Shown one piece after another: positions 1-10,643 of a stretch of 64,000 nt of DNA. This stretch comes from Diplolepis rosae (taxonomy: Eukaryota > Arthropoda > Insecta > Hymenoptera > Diplolepididae): positions 806,001 through 870,000 of the forward strand of contig JAPYXD010000738.1 of the NCBI GenBank assembly GCA_030998225.1. Direction: 5' to 3'. The position numbers and the translations under genes were made by a program. Numbering within the stretch: position 1 is the first letter of the stretch; every line of letters begins with the position of its first letter. The notes under the pieces are model-generated. The model was not told the DNA's origin. It did no database searches and saw nothing but the letters and a program-made list of their open reading frames with translations.

Positions 1-100
1 TCAGTTCTTGTCCGACCAATAAAGTTATAAACACTGAGCTTTCTAAACAAACGACTCAGCCATATTCTTGAAACCTCATTCTTCGTTATTACGCATAACA
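1..100 (+). repeat. 5' LTR, right-hand part only
   Basis: Matches 7149-7251 of the 3' LTR with a few substitutions and a 3-base indel. It contains AATAAA at about 21-26, a likely polyadenylation signal shared by both LTRs, and ends in CATAACA. That end is the inverted match of TGTTATG at the start of the 3' LTR. Confidence 0.9.
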
Positions 101-105
101 TTTTT

Positions 106-123
106 TGGCGATCCTGCCTGGAT
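106..123 (+). other. Primer binding site (tRNA primer)
   Basis: TGGCGATCCTGCCTGG begins six bases after the LTR end. LTR elements place a sequence complementary to the tRNA 3' end (starting TGG) here. I cannot name the tRNA with confidence. Confidence 0.7.
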
Positions 124-1055
124 CCGCTAATTTCTCTCGGTTCTCAAAATTCTACGGAATAGATTAATTAGAACCATATAGAAACGCGGATGGCACTGAG
201 AAAAGAAACTGGATTCTACGGACCAGAAGCAAGTGAGAGTCTTACGAGATTCATTAAGGCAAGAACTCCGGACTTCACTACGGTAAGCCCGAAAGAAAAT
301 AAAATAAAAGTGAATTAGTATTTATCTGAATATAATTAGGCGCTGAACATAGTAGGTCCTATACTACGTAAATTCAGATTAAAGAACATTCAAATTAGAA
401 CGAGTCCCGAAAACAGGCGGAGAGGTACGTCACGTAAACGGTAAGAACCTAAGAAGAATTGGACCAGGTTCACCAACGCCCATAACGTGCATAGCAGCAA
501 GTAGCTAACGCCCTTTGGAGAAGCAGCAGAGTGGTTGATTCGCCATCGCTTGAGAAAGTCGCAGCGGACTCCACGGAATCCAGAGACCCTGAATCTCAGC
601 TGTTAGCGGAAGCGAGAAACCGTAAGAATAAAGAATATATATGAATCTAAGCATTGTAACTTCGCGACTTGAAGCGATCTCAGGCCATTGAGTATAAGTC
701 CTCCTTACGTTCGTTGAACGGTGACTGTATTACATTACAGGCGAGGCTAAGTAGTGGTGAGATCGGGTCGACTATACTCCCTGTGTTCCAGAGCACTGGT
801 CATTCCTCAATAAAAAAAATACACTACTATTAAAATCTAAGTAATTGCAATGGGCGATTGCTTCGGATTTTATAGTATTAAAAAACCGAAACATTTAATA
901 TTGTAACGCGACACATCCATTCGTTACGCAAACCATCATCAAACTAGGGAAAATAGGTGAAAATAGGCACACCGGCGTTTTACAAATATCAAAACGGTAC
1001 TGTGTACCAGATCGACTAGTTACTTTCTATAAATGTTCCATCCGCGACAGCTCCA
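124..1055 (+). other. Untranslated leader of the errantivirus-like element
   Basis: About 930 bases between the primer site and the gag start with no long open frame. Leaders of this length are usual in env-bearing insect gypsy elements and may hold packaging and splice-donor signals. I can place none of these exactly. Confidence 0.6.
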
Positions 1056-1790
1056 ATGTCTAGAGTTCATTCACCCGTCCGGGCCAAGTCCCCCTCCCGC
1101 ACCACGGAAGAACTGTTAGGACGAATGCTCGCCCAAATGAAATCTCTCACTCTCTCTTTCAATATGCTTAAAAGAGAAAACGACAGCAGAATAGAAGAGA
1201 TCTCCAAGGTGGCAGTGAAAGTAGGTTGCTCGGGAGAAGTGGAAACCGACAGGGAAACGACACATCGCCTAGAGCTGACCAATGACTCTTCGTCCGGAAA
1301 AGAGCGAGAAGATAAGCAAGCAGAAGAAAATTTACGACTCAGAAATGAGAACATCAACACACAGCCTTCCGTACGATTCCCCGTCCCCTCAGCACCACAC
1401 ATCATCGAAGAGGAAAGAATCAACGCAAAGACCGCGATTGAACCTATACGAGGGATCAACGGACAAGACGATGTAGGAATAGAAGATTTAATTAAAACTG
1501 TAAAGAGAGCAAAATCCAGATGTTCACAACCTAATTTACTACTGGATTTAATTATGGCAAATAAAATTACTGGCTTCGCAGAAAAAGCAATAAGATATCT
1601 ACAAATAAATTCATACGAAGATTTATATGATGCACTAAGACAAAATTTAAAATCATCATATTCAATTTTAGCTTTAAAATCAAAACTATAGAGTTGTAAA
1701 CAAGGAGCAACTGAGTCTGTCCAAAATTTTACACTTAGATTCAGACAGATTATAAACGAAATCAATTACGCTGTACAAAAACACTTTAAA
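1056..1790 (+). pseudogene. gag: gag pseudogene, truncated
   Basis: The frame opens at ATG 1056 and runs 211 codons to an in-frame TAG at 1689-1691, then continues in the same frame with capsid-like sequence (NFTLRFRQIINEI) to about 1785. The first 110 residues are charged and Ser/Glu-rich with a likely coiled coil (residues 20-55). The part from about residue 135 resembles the gag capsid of insect errantiviruses (DLIKTVKRAKSRC, LYDALRQNLKSSYS). The reading then passes straight into protease-like sequence, so the gag C-terminus is deleted. No zinc knuckle is visible. Confidence 0.75.
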
Positions 1791-2300
1791 AATTTTGTTA
1801 TGGGACGGGACGAACACGTTTCATTTGAAACCGTAAAATTTAACTTTTTCAATAAAGAACACATATTTCATATTATCCCCAACGATTTTCCCCTACCGGA
1901 AGATGGAATTATCGGACTCAAATTTTTCTCGAAACATGACCGATATGCAATTACATCAGATTTTTTAGTTTTGGATAAAAAGAAATTACCGTTACAGGTA
2001 GATGGAGATTTTATACCGGCAAAAACATCAAAAATATTTAGAATCCTGGCGGCAAGAGACGATCAAGATGTATTAATAATCGATCAAGACACAGTACCGG
2101 ACGGGAAATATAAAATTAAGAACGGAATTATAAAAGTACCCATTAAAAATCACTCGACGAAACCAGCAGAAATACCAAAAAGAATTAAATATGAAGAAAT
2201 TTATACTATGTGTTCCCGAGACGTGAACTTTCCAAAAAGGGATGAATCATGGCAACAATTACATGAAATTCTTAAATTATCAAAATTGGAACATTTATAA
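1791..2300 (+). pseudogene. pol: Protease remnant and pol linker
   Basis: Continues the gag frame without a break. The segment with DGIIGLKFFSKHDRY resembles the C-terminal half of retroviral-type aspartic proteases, where the Ile-Ile-Gly motif lies in the C-terminal half. The catalytic D-S/T-G motif is missing because the upstream half was lost in the gag/protease deletion. Residues after about 2000 form the linker into reverse transcriptase. The frame stops at TAA 2298-2300, and RT sequence goes on in the same frame. Confidence 0.7.
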
Positions 2301-4030
2301 CCAGAACAAAAGGAACTTATTCAAAAGATAATAAGAAAATATCAAAAACTTTTTTCACTTGACACTGAACCTTTACCATGTACAAATCTAACGGAAAAGA
2401 AAATTGTATTTAAAACTGGAAAAATCATTAATTTACGATCACACAGATTACCCGAAAAACACCGAGAATTTGTATTACAAGAAACGGAGAAACTTTTGAA
2501 AAAAGGAATCATCAGAGAATCCCAATCACAGTTTAACTCTCCATTATGGATAGTACCTAAAAAAGGAGATAAGTTGAGAATGGTCATAGACTATCAAAAA
2601 TTAATGAAGACACAGACCAGGATGCTTATCCCTTGCCCGTGATAGACGATATCCTTGATCAATTAGGCAAAGCAAAATTCTTTCCTGCCTTTGACTTATC
2701 AGCGGGTTTTCACCAGATCCCGATGAAGGAAAAAGACAAAAAATATAAGGCTTTCTCCACTTCACAAGGACACTTTGAGTACAATCGAATGCCTTTTGGG
2801 TTAAAGAACGCACCTGCAACCTTCCAGCGAATGATGGACAATACATTCCGCGGATTAATTGGTAACAAATGTTTCGCTTACATTGACGATATAGTTAACT
2901 TTGGAGAAACTATCCAACAACATAATCAAAATATGGAAGACGTTTTGCAAAGAATCAAACAACTTGGACTACGTTTAGAACCCAGTTAATGTGATTACTT
3001 GAAACCTGAATTAGAGTGCTTAGGACACATAATAACCAAAGAAGGTGTGAAACCTAACCCAGAAAAGTTAAGCGCGATCAAAAAATTTAAAGAACTAAAA
3101 ACCGTGAAGGACGTGCAATCATTCCTAGGACTATCTGGTTATTATAGAAAATTCATAAAAAACTTTTCAAGCATTGCAAGACCACTCAATAAGCTAACTC
3201 AAAAGGACACAATATTTGACTGGACATTAAACTGCGAAAAAGCATTCTATGACTTGAAAAATGCATTAATATCAGCACGAGTGTTATGGTTTCCGAATTT
3301 TAAAGAACAATTCACCTTAACAACTGACGTCTCAAATCAAGGCTTAGGAGCAGTTCTTAGTCAAAATGGACACTCATGCTTATTCATCTCAAGGATTCTC
3401 AACAAAGTCGAAGAAAGATACAGTACCTCAGAAAAAGAGCTTTTAGCTGTAGTATGGGCTATGAAGCGTTTGAGACAGTATCTCGTTGGTAACAAATTCA
3501 AAATCCAAACGGATCACAGAGCTTTGGTCTGGCTCCATAACGTCAAGAATCCTAGCTCCAGATTGCTACGATGGCGATTGAGAATGGAGGAATACGATTA
3601 CGACATCGAATACAATAGAATAAAAGGAAAAGAAAACAAAGTTGCAGACTGTTCATCCCGACTTTTCCCTATAACATCTGATATTTTAAAACAAGCAATG
3701 TGGGAAGCAGTAATATCCGATGAGGAAGATGGAACTGCGGAATTAAAAACTCAACCACAGAAAATCGAAATTTTCGGTACCCCAGTTATAAGAGAAGATA
3801 GGGTACTAAAAGGAGAGGAAAATAGCAATTTACCACCAAGAAGGATGAGAGAACCTTCGGAGGAAACAGAGAACGAAGCTACAGAAGACATGACAACCAA
3901 AAAACTTGACATGCATACGGAATTTATAAATTGGAGACTGCAACCCACCTTCGGCAAAGTTAAGACAAAACCCAACGCGATAGGAAAGTTATGGAAGGAA
4001 ATTAAAAAAGGAAGAAATGCCCGACTATGA
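2301..4030 (+). pseudogene. pol: Reverse transcriptase and RNase H, broken
   Basis: RT fingers and palm start after the stop at 2298 (PLWIVPKKGDKLRMVIDY). The frame shifts by one base near 2603 and continues with FPAFDLSAGFHQIPMKEK, MPFGLKNAPATFQRMMDN and the catalytic FAYIDDIV box (about 2875-2898). A TAA at 2987-2989 interrupts the palm/thumb. The thumb follows (FLGLSGYYRKFIKNFS), then RNase H with TLTTDVSNQGLGAVLS, STSEKELLAVVWAMK, IQTDHRALVWLH and KVADCSSRLF, so its acidic residues are kept. After about 3670 a charged linker runs to TGA near 4030, where the frame shifts into the integrase frame. The family is Ty3/gypsy; the product is dead. Confidence 0.92.
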
Positions 4031-5303
4031 TGAAGAAGATTGTCTCATAAAATTAAGTTGGATTATAGAGGAAATTAATAGCAAAAAATTAACCATCATA
4101 AGGCTTATTTTCGGAGACCCACTATTTACCCCACTGCAAAAGGAAATACTTCAGGAAATGATGGAATTTCTCTCAAATTATTACCCTCACCTAAATTTCC
4201 ACTTATGTTTCACGCCTACCAGAGAATTGACAAAAGAATAAAAGCAAGCTATAATCAAAGAAGCACCCTCCACTCATCTTGGAGAGAAGAACACGCTTGA
4301 AAAGGCTAAGACCATCGGCTTATGGCTCGGAATGGACAATGAAATTAAAAAATACGTGCAGTCTTGCCCCATTTGCCAACTACAAAAAACAACGCGCATA
4401 AAGAATCAAGTGAAGAGCATATTACCTGATATACCTTTAGAACCTAACGAAAAATTGGCACTAGATATCTTTGGGCCACTCCCCGAAACACAAGAAGGAA
4501 ATCGTCACATACTCAGTATGCAAGATAGACTAACAAGATATACAGTTCTCGTACCTTTGCAGAATGAATCATCGAATTCAATAATAGAAGCCTTAATCGA
4601 TCACTACATTTATACTTTCAGAGCACCTAAGACCATACTTTCTGACCAAGGATCAAACTTCTTATCGGAATTAATGACACAATTTGAAAACGCATTGAAC
4701 ATTCCGCATATTCAAACAGCTGCATTCCACCCGCAATCAAACGGGAACATCGAAAGAATGCACTCTACACTAGTAAACCTGATCAAGACTAGTATTGCCG
4801 AAAATAATAAACAATGGGACGAAAACTTAAAATACATCAATTTCGTCATCAACACTACTACCAATCAAACGACTGGACATTCTCCCTATGAATTAACATT
4901 CGGAAGAACACCCAATATCCCGTCAACGGTCAACACCTCACCTAACCTAACTTATCAGGACCTGATAAGGAAATGGAAGAAGAAACACGAAGAGATCATA
5001 TCCAAAACCCGAGAGAGAATCCAGGTTGAAATGTAAAAGACAAAAACGAGACTCGACGAAAATATAACTAGAAAACATCCAATATATAAAGCAGAAGATC
5101 TTGTCAAAACACTTACCAACACTAAGCAAAATAAATTAGAACCTGCCTGGAAAGGTCCTTTTGAAGTCATGGATTACATCGACAATAACAATCTAGGAAT
5201 TAGAAATAGAGATAAGATTATTCGAATACACATAGACCAAAGTATGCCGTACTTTTCAGATGCTGATACAGACGATAACGCTGCTAGCACTAGCTATGAT
5301 TAG
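4017..5303 (+). pseudogene. pol: Integrase, broken by two stops
   Basis: One frame runs from about 4017 to TAG 5301-5303 with internal TAA codons at 4239-4241 and 5034-5036. The zinc-binding region shows CPICQ with an upstream His (THLGEK). The catalytic core keeps all three acidic residues of the D-D-E triad: LALDIFGPL, ILSDQGSNF and NGNIERMHSTL. The C-terminus holds the usual WKGPFEV motif after 5145 and ends in an Asp-rich tail. The last 44 bases overlap the env start at 5260 in another frame. Confidence 0.9.
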
Positions 5304-7047
5304 TCAGGCGAATTACACTCTGACGTCTCTTAAAGGGAATTTCTATATAGAAGAACAGTCAAAGGTTCACCTTTACCACGAAACATAGAAACTTGTTATT
5401 GGGATAAATTTCACTTCAAATGACCAACGACTTACTGCCATCGACACCACTATTAGATTAGCTGAAACAGCATGCAATAACAAATGTCCACCTATGTATG
5501 ATGTGCATGTAGTTAGTAATCGATACAATAGATTAAGATACAAAAATACCATCCTCATGAAGCTCTTAGGAAAACAACAAACCAGGCAACGACGAGCATT
5601 AGCCAACTTCGTCGGAGATATTTCAAAAACATTATTTGGAATCCTCAACGAAAATGATCTGATTCAAAAAAATGCTGAATTTGATAAAGTTTACAGTGAC
5701 AATAAGAATATAGCTACCGTGTTGTCAAACCACACAAAAATTCTTAAACTCGTCTTGGATTCCTCATCAGTCAATCACAAGGAGCTACTAAACAATCTAA
5801 ATAGCGAGCGACAACTAGCTGGAAATCTGAGCATAGGAGTGGACGCTATATCCAGAGACAGCTTTGTTAACAGCAAGTTGTTAATAGCCGTAATTATGAT
5901 AGACGAAACCAACGAAGATATCGACTCGGCAATTGATTCTATCAATGACGGCAAACACGGAGTAGTACACCCACAATTGCTCACACCAAAGATCCTGAAG
6001 GAAATTATCCGAGAGTTCGAAGAAAGACAAAGAACGAGATATCACTTCAACGCCGAAGAAAGCAACTACCAGCACATCATCGACATTAGTCAACTGTCCG
6101 TAGCAATCATTAAAGGATTGTTTATCTACGTTGTCAGTATCCCGATTATAGAGAAAGAAGAGGGACGAATCCAGAGAATATTTCCCATCCCTCATCCTGT
6201 ACAGAATGTTTACTTTTCTATAATACCAGACCATGACTATGTTATAAAATACAGAGACTCCTATGTACCATCAGACAAAGAGACAGTAAGTAATTGTAAA
6301 GAGATTTCCGAGTACAAAATTTGTTCCAGAAACCAACCTAGTATAAAATTATTAGACAGCGAAACCTGCGAAGAAACCCTATTTAAGCGGTACGTCAATA
6401 ATAAATGTAAAAAATCACCCTTCTTGCTTCACAGAGAAACGTTTATACCCATAACAAACGGCTACATTGTTATCCCTTTGAAGGAATTAGACCTAGATTT
6501 AGCTTGCGTAAATAACATCAAAGAAGAAAAGATCTCTGAACCATCACTCTTACTAGGAAACAATTGTAAACTTTACAACAAATACGACTTACTCTATCTA
6601 GGAAACATGATTAAGTATAACACTTTTGAGTATTTTAACGTCACGTACGACATTCAATATTCTGCGAGCGATTTAGCAAGTCTCGAAAATAGGCTCATTC
6701 AATTACCCAAAATAATTGATAACTTCGAATTACAGCAAGCCAGGTTGAGTTTAGGCGATACGGAAAACATGCTAAACTCTATGGTTCAGCATAGGCGAAT
6801 AAAGACAACGACAGAAACAATCATGGAATACCTAAGCTATTTAGGATATGCGTCACTTGGATTAGTCACACTGTACATTAGTTACAGGTTCGGATTATTT
6901 GAATTGTTAAAAAATTGTATCCCGAAAAGAATATGCTTATTTTGCGTTGGAACTAAAATAGACACACCCACGAATGTGGTCACTTACAACGCGACCGTTC
7001 AGCGTTTAATAACTGACCCACCCAAACATAGACGTATCAAAATTTAG
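5260..7047 (+). pseudogene. env: Envelope gene of the errantivirus-like element, one internal stop
   Basis: Long open frame for an insect-type fusion glycoprotein of the class shared by errantiviruses and baculovirus F proteins. ATG 5260 gives a hydrophobic N-terminus suitable as a signal peptide (MLIQTITLLALAMIS). A furin-type RQRR site lies at about 5584-5595 and is followed by a small-residue/hydrophobic stretch that could be the fusion peptide. The C-terminus carries one membrane span (YLGYASLGLVTLYISY) and a short Cys-containing tail. An in-frame TAG at 5386-5388 cuts the product after 42 residues; the 517 codons from 5494 are uninterrupted. It overlaps the end of pol and in relatives is expressed from a spliced RNA. 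A start at 5494 alone would lack the signal peptide. Confidence 0.85.
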
Positions 7048-7062
7048 GGACTAAATTCATTC

Positions 7063-7074
7063 TAAACAGGGGAA
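7063..7074 (+). other. Polypurine tract
   Basis: AAACAGGGGAA lies directly before the 3' LTR start at 7075, the normal site of plus-strand priming in LTR elements. Confidence 0.75.
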
Positions 7075-7251
7075 TGTTATGCCTAACGGTAAGATACCCC
7101 TTCTATTAGCACTCGAGGCCTATATAATGTAGAGCGCAGGGCCGCTCCTCAGTTCTTGTCCGACCAATAAAGTTATAGACACTGAGCTTTCTAAAAAAAC
7201 GAAACAGCCTTATTCTTAAAACCTCATTCTTCGTTATTACGCATAATAACA
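7075..7251 (+). repeat. 3' LTR, complete (177 bp)
   Basis: Starts TGTTATG and ends in ATAACA, with inverted termini. It contains TATATAATG near 7122 (likely TATA box) and AATAAA near 7169. It is short for this class but fits the 100 bases of 5' LTR in view, with several differences that indicate age. Confidence 0.88.
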
Positions 7252-7557
7252 TTAATAAATCATGTATTACGTAAATACTATAAGAATAACATTAAAAACC
7301 AATGTGTAACATGATAGATGAGTTAGTGTAATTATAACCTAGTACAATTGCACCGACCTGTTAACATATATACACATATTAAGTAACATAGCTGAAAAGA
7401 CGAGAAAAATATGTACCGCATCGGGCGTCAATGGACTTTGATCCCGATAGTATGACCTGCGTGAGAACTAGCCGCGAGTTCACGAGTTTACGCGACTGTC
7501 AGCAAGCATGGTCATCGACATTGCCGCCGGACGCGTGCCGATCAACAATTTATGATT
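7252..7557. other. Unassigned spacer between two LTR elements
   Basis: AT-rich to about 7400, then mixed composition. No open frame or repeat recognised. GTGCCGATC at 7535-7543 recurs just outside the far end of the neighbouring gypsy element at 15376-15384. Confidence 0.4.
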
Positions 7558-8867
7558 TATAGCGGGTGACCTCCGCTGAAACGTCAAAAAAAAAATAGAA
7601 TCCCGAACGATGCGGACCCGAGGATTCGGGATTACCCTCGGTGTCACCTGCGTTACTTAGGCGGCTAAAATAATGAGCGCCCGGCGTCTCTCGACGCCAT
7701 ATTTATAAAAGCAACGACCCTGAAAATAAAAGCTTAGCATGCAACAAGAAAAGCGAAGCCAAGCAGGGGTTCCGGCTAGGGTTATTATGGATTCGGGAGT
7801 CCGGATCAGGCAAGGTTTTAGGTTAGGAAAGGAATCTTAACCTAAACATAGAAGCTCTTGTGCAAATAAAATAATAAAATAAATTAAGCAAATAAAACTA
7901 AGCTACAATTTATTTAGTAATCGGGCAAGGCCCTGGCTCGATACAATCTAAGACTCATTAAAGCGAGTGATTAAAATATCATTGGCTAACATGGCTAGTG
8001 GTACAAAAAGAAGGCAGAGCTCTGAGAGAGCCTGAGAGCCACGGTTCATGAAAATAATAATTTTAATACGGCCCGGAATGGAGTCTCAAAGACTTACCGA
8101 GGATCTGGCCGCGATCTCGCGCCTAGTTGCGTCTAAATCAAAATCCATGTCGCCATCCATGGGAAGTAAAAACTATCAAATCCTTGGAGGTTATTTTGCG
8201 CTCGGGCAACAACGACAGAATAAAGCTGCGCGCCAAAGGTGTCGCGCAGTTTTATTACATCAGCTGGAAAGGCTAGCGCACGCGCGTGAAGCTCAGGTTT
8301 GCGCGGGCGACTCTTCTTGTGAGGACGACGGCGCCAGGCAACCAATGAGCTGAAGCGTCTATCGGTCAGCTTGCCCCACTGGCTTAAAACGTAGAGGGGT
8401 GCGTTTAAACTACGTTGGGTTTGTACTGCACAAAACAGCAGTTACAAATAGACAAGGCTAAATTAAAATGTATAATACAATTTCTAATTGTTCCAACCCG
8501 TCATGCCCTCTCTATATCAATTATAATAATAATGGTGCGACGGTGTTGGAAACCATGGACTGCAGCACGTGGTCATTTCAGATGCCATGCCTGCTGGGTG
8601 ATGCCCTCTGTGGCTTGCCTGTGAACCCCTCTGCGTGCGATGGTAACACAGCGATCTCCTTGGCGGCGCCTTTCAAGCTGGGGTTTTTCAATGAAACAAA
8701 TAAAAAAAGAAAACGGCCAGAAAAACAATTAAAAAAAATAAAAGAATTTTGTGAGCAGCTCTCAGACTATCCCTGACAGTTTTGAGTTTTAATTAAAAGG
8801 TGGCTCGGGCTCGATCCTGTCGTTGCCGGTCGAGGTAAAAAAAGTTAACGTAATTTACCACGTTACA
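7558..8867 (-). repeat. 3' LTR of the minus-strand gypsy element (1310 bp)
   Basis: Full-length LTR. It matches 14409-15375 apart from a ~350-bp segment (about 8069-8417) absent there, and also matches 25704-27000 and 28981-30279 at lower identity. Small open frames inside it, such as 8048-8353 and 8468-8776, recur only because the LTR recurs, and I do not treat them as genes. Confidence 0.9.
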
Positions 8868-8881
8868 ACACCCCCCGGCCA
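8868..8881 (-). other. Polypurine tract of the gypsy element
   Basis: On the minus strand GGCCGGGGGGTGT directly precedes the 3' LTR. The same tract lies beside the related LTR at 30280-30292. Confidence 0.8.
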
Positions 8882-9364
8882 GACCGGAAACGACCCCCCC
8901 AAGTCTCCAAGACCACACTCCGGGCCAACTGACCAATCATTAGGTCCAGAAAAACAAAAGGATAGGCAAACCCGTGTCCCAGGCTGTCTGAGAGCGTGCT
9001 TCAATACTTAAAATTAGTGCAAACTTACGAGCTAAGAATATCAAAAAAAGACGTAAGCCTATAAAAAAAAAAAAAAAAATAGAAAAAGAGGAGAGAAAAA
9101 AAAGTATGCGGCAACTCGCTGTTTGCGATGCCGAGAACGAGCCTTATTAACTAGCTTAAGAGCTACTATCTTACAGGTTGTAGGGATAGACAAAGGAATC
9201 AAACTCTCCATATACCCAAAAGAAACTTTTTACATTTATTGTGGCAAAGTTTTTGCATGCAGGACAACAACATTCGACTCGCATAGACGGACAATGACGA
9301 TCAGTGCCCCTTGGACAATATGGCCACCACTTATATTAAAACAACTGTAAGGTATCCGAGGACG
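8882..9364 (-). other. 3' untranslated part between integrase and LTR
   Basis: No coding sequence seen. It includes an A-rich stretch at 9063-9110. Its sequence is shared with 30293-30640 beside the related truncated element. Confidence 0.6.
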
Positions 9365-10630
9365 CTAATCAGAGGCAGCGGCCTCTAGATACGGCTTGAG
9401 GTCTTTGGTGTCCGCGCGGCCGACCGATTCGCCTCTATCATTCACGAGTTCGTAAATTGTCCGCGAGATCACTCTCGATACCGCGAATACGCCGTCAAAT
9501 TTATTAGTGAGCGACGCGGTTATCCCTTTATTCGCGGAAGAAAGCGTACGGTCTCTCCGAAGGACGCGGTCACCGACTTGGTAGGTGCGCGGACGTACTC
9601 GGAGATTATACGCGTGCGCCTGCTTATTATGGGCAGCATCTAAATGTCTCTTCATGAGGTCTCTCTAGGCTTCGAGCCTTTTGACTCTCTCGGACCAGGT
9701 ATCGACATTCCCGGGACGAGGGGGTTCTGATGAAACAGGCTCGAGTTTTTCATGAAGAGTGCCCTGGGGCAGTGGATCTCGGCCGAAATTTAAAAACGAG
9801 GGCGAGGTTTTTAAGGACGAATGATACGAGGTGTTAAACGCGAAGCGGAAGTCGTTTAGGTGGACGTCCCATTTACGCTGCGTCTCCTTGATAAACGAGA
9901 TTATCATCGTCTTTAATACTCGGTTGATTCATTCGACCGGGTTCGCTTGCAGATGGTATGGCGGCGTCTTAACGCGCTTAATCGCGTACTCCTGACAGAT
10001 CTGGTCTACGATCTTGTTACAAAATTCGGTGCCGTTGTTCGTGAATAAAAACTTCGGCGTACCCCAGCGAGTTATAACCAGGTCTTTAAATGCCTTGGTT
10101 ATGGTCGCGCCATTCGCGTTTCTTAATGGAAGGACTTCTATCCACCGCGTGAAAAAGTCCTGAAAAACGAAGACATAGTGATGCTAGGCGGATGAGGGCG
10201 TATAAGGGCCCATAATATCCGCACCAACCATGAGCCATGGCTCTTCGATAACCCGATGACCCATTTCGCCAGCAGGTTTCGCCTGCTCTACCTTACAGCG
10301 TTGGCAAATATCGCAGACTCTAACGTACTGCGCAACGTCGTGGTAGAAACCCGGCCAATAGTAGCGGGTGGCGAGACGGTGATAGGTTTTATCCACCCCT
10401 AAATGTCCCGCTTGAGGCTGATCGTGCGCCTCAGCCAGAGCTGCAGCATGATGATCTTTAGGGAGGACCATCTTCCACGAATCTAAATCTGGGAGGATGG
10501 GATCGAGCCATTTATTCGCGCGGTGGTGATATAAGAGTCCGTTCTCTATTTTCCACGTGGGGAACGCGCGCGGATTCTTCTGAACATCCGAGAGGCGCTT
10601 AAGATACCAAGCGTCCTCGGTTTTGTCCAT
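9365..10630 (-). pseudogene. pol: Integrase of the gypsy element, three in-frame stops
   Basis: One minus-strand frame from ATG 10630 to 9365, broken by TAG 10184-10186, TGA 9929-9931 and TAG 9665-9667. The HH-CC zinc domain is present (AEAHDQPQAGHLGVDKTYHR, then CDICQRC). The core shows GADIMGPY (first Asp), FTNNGTEF (an Asn where the second catalytic Asp is usual) and ANPVE (Glu). The C-terminus holds MKRHLDAAHNKQAHAYNLRV and YQVGDRVLRR, typical of gypsy integrase C-terminal domains. It lies 13 bases after the broken RNase H in another frame. Confidence 0.9.
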
Positions 10631-10643
10631 TGCGGCGACCTCC

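Larger units (their letters stand above)
1..7251 (+). mobile_element. Errantivirus-like LTR retroelement (gag-pol-env), decayed
   Basis: Ty3/gypsy-class endogenous element with env. The first 100 bases match 7149-7251, so the window begins inside the 5' LTR and about 74 bases of it lie outside. The order is LTR, PBS-like TGG, leader, gag, protease remnant, RT/RNase H, integrase, env, polypurine tract and LTR. The coding region holds in-frame stops at 1689, 2298, 2987, 4239, 5034 and 5386, a one-base frameshift near 2603, another near 4010-4030, and a deletion that joins gag to the middle of protease. It cannot replicate as it stands. The 3' flank starts at 7252. The target-site duplication cannot be checked because the left flank is missing. 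Confidence 0.93.

Noticed and set aside
1067..1765. 232-codon minus-strand frame over gag
   Set aside because: It is the antisense of gag sequence with known motifs on the plus strand.
8048..8776. Open frames inside the gypsy LTR, also seen at 14930-15240, 26677-26928 and 29955-30206
   Set aside because: They lie within LTRs, change frame between copies and show no protein features.
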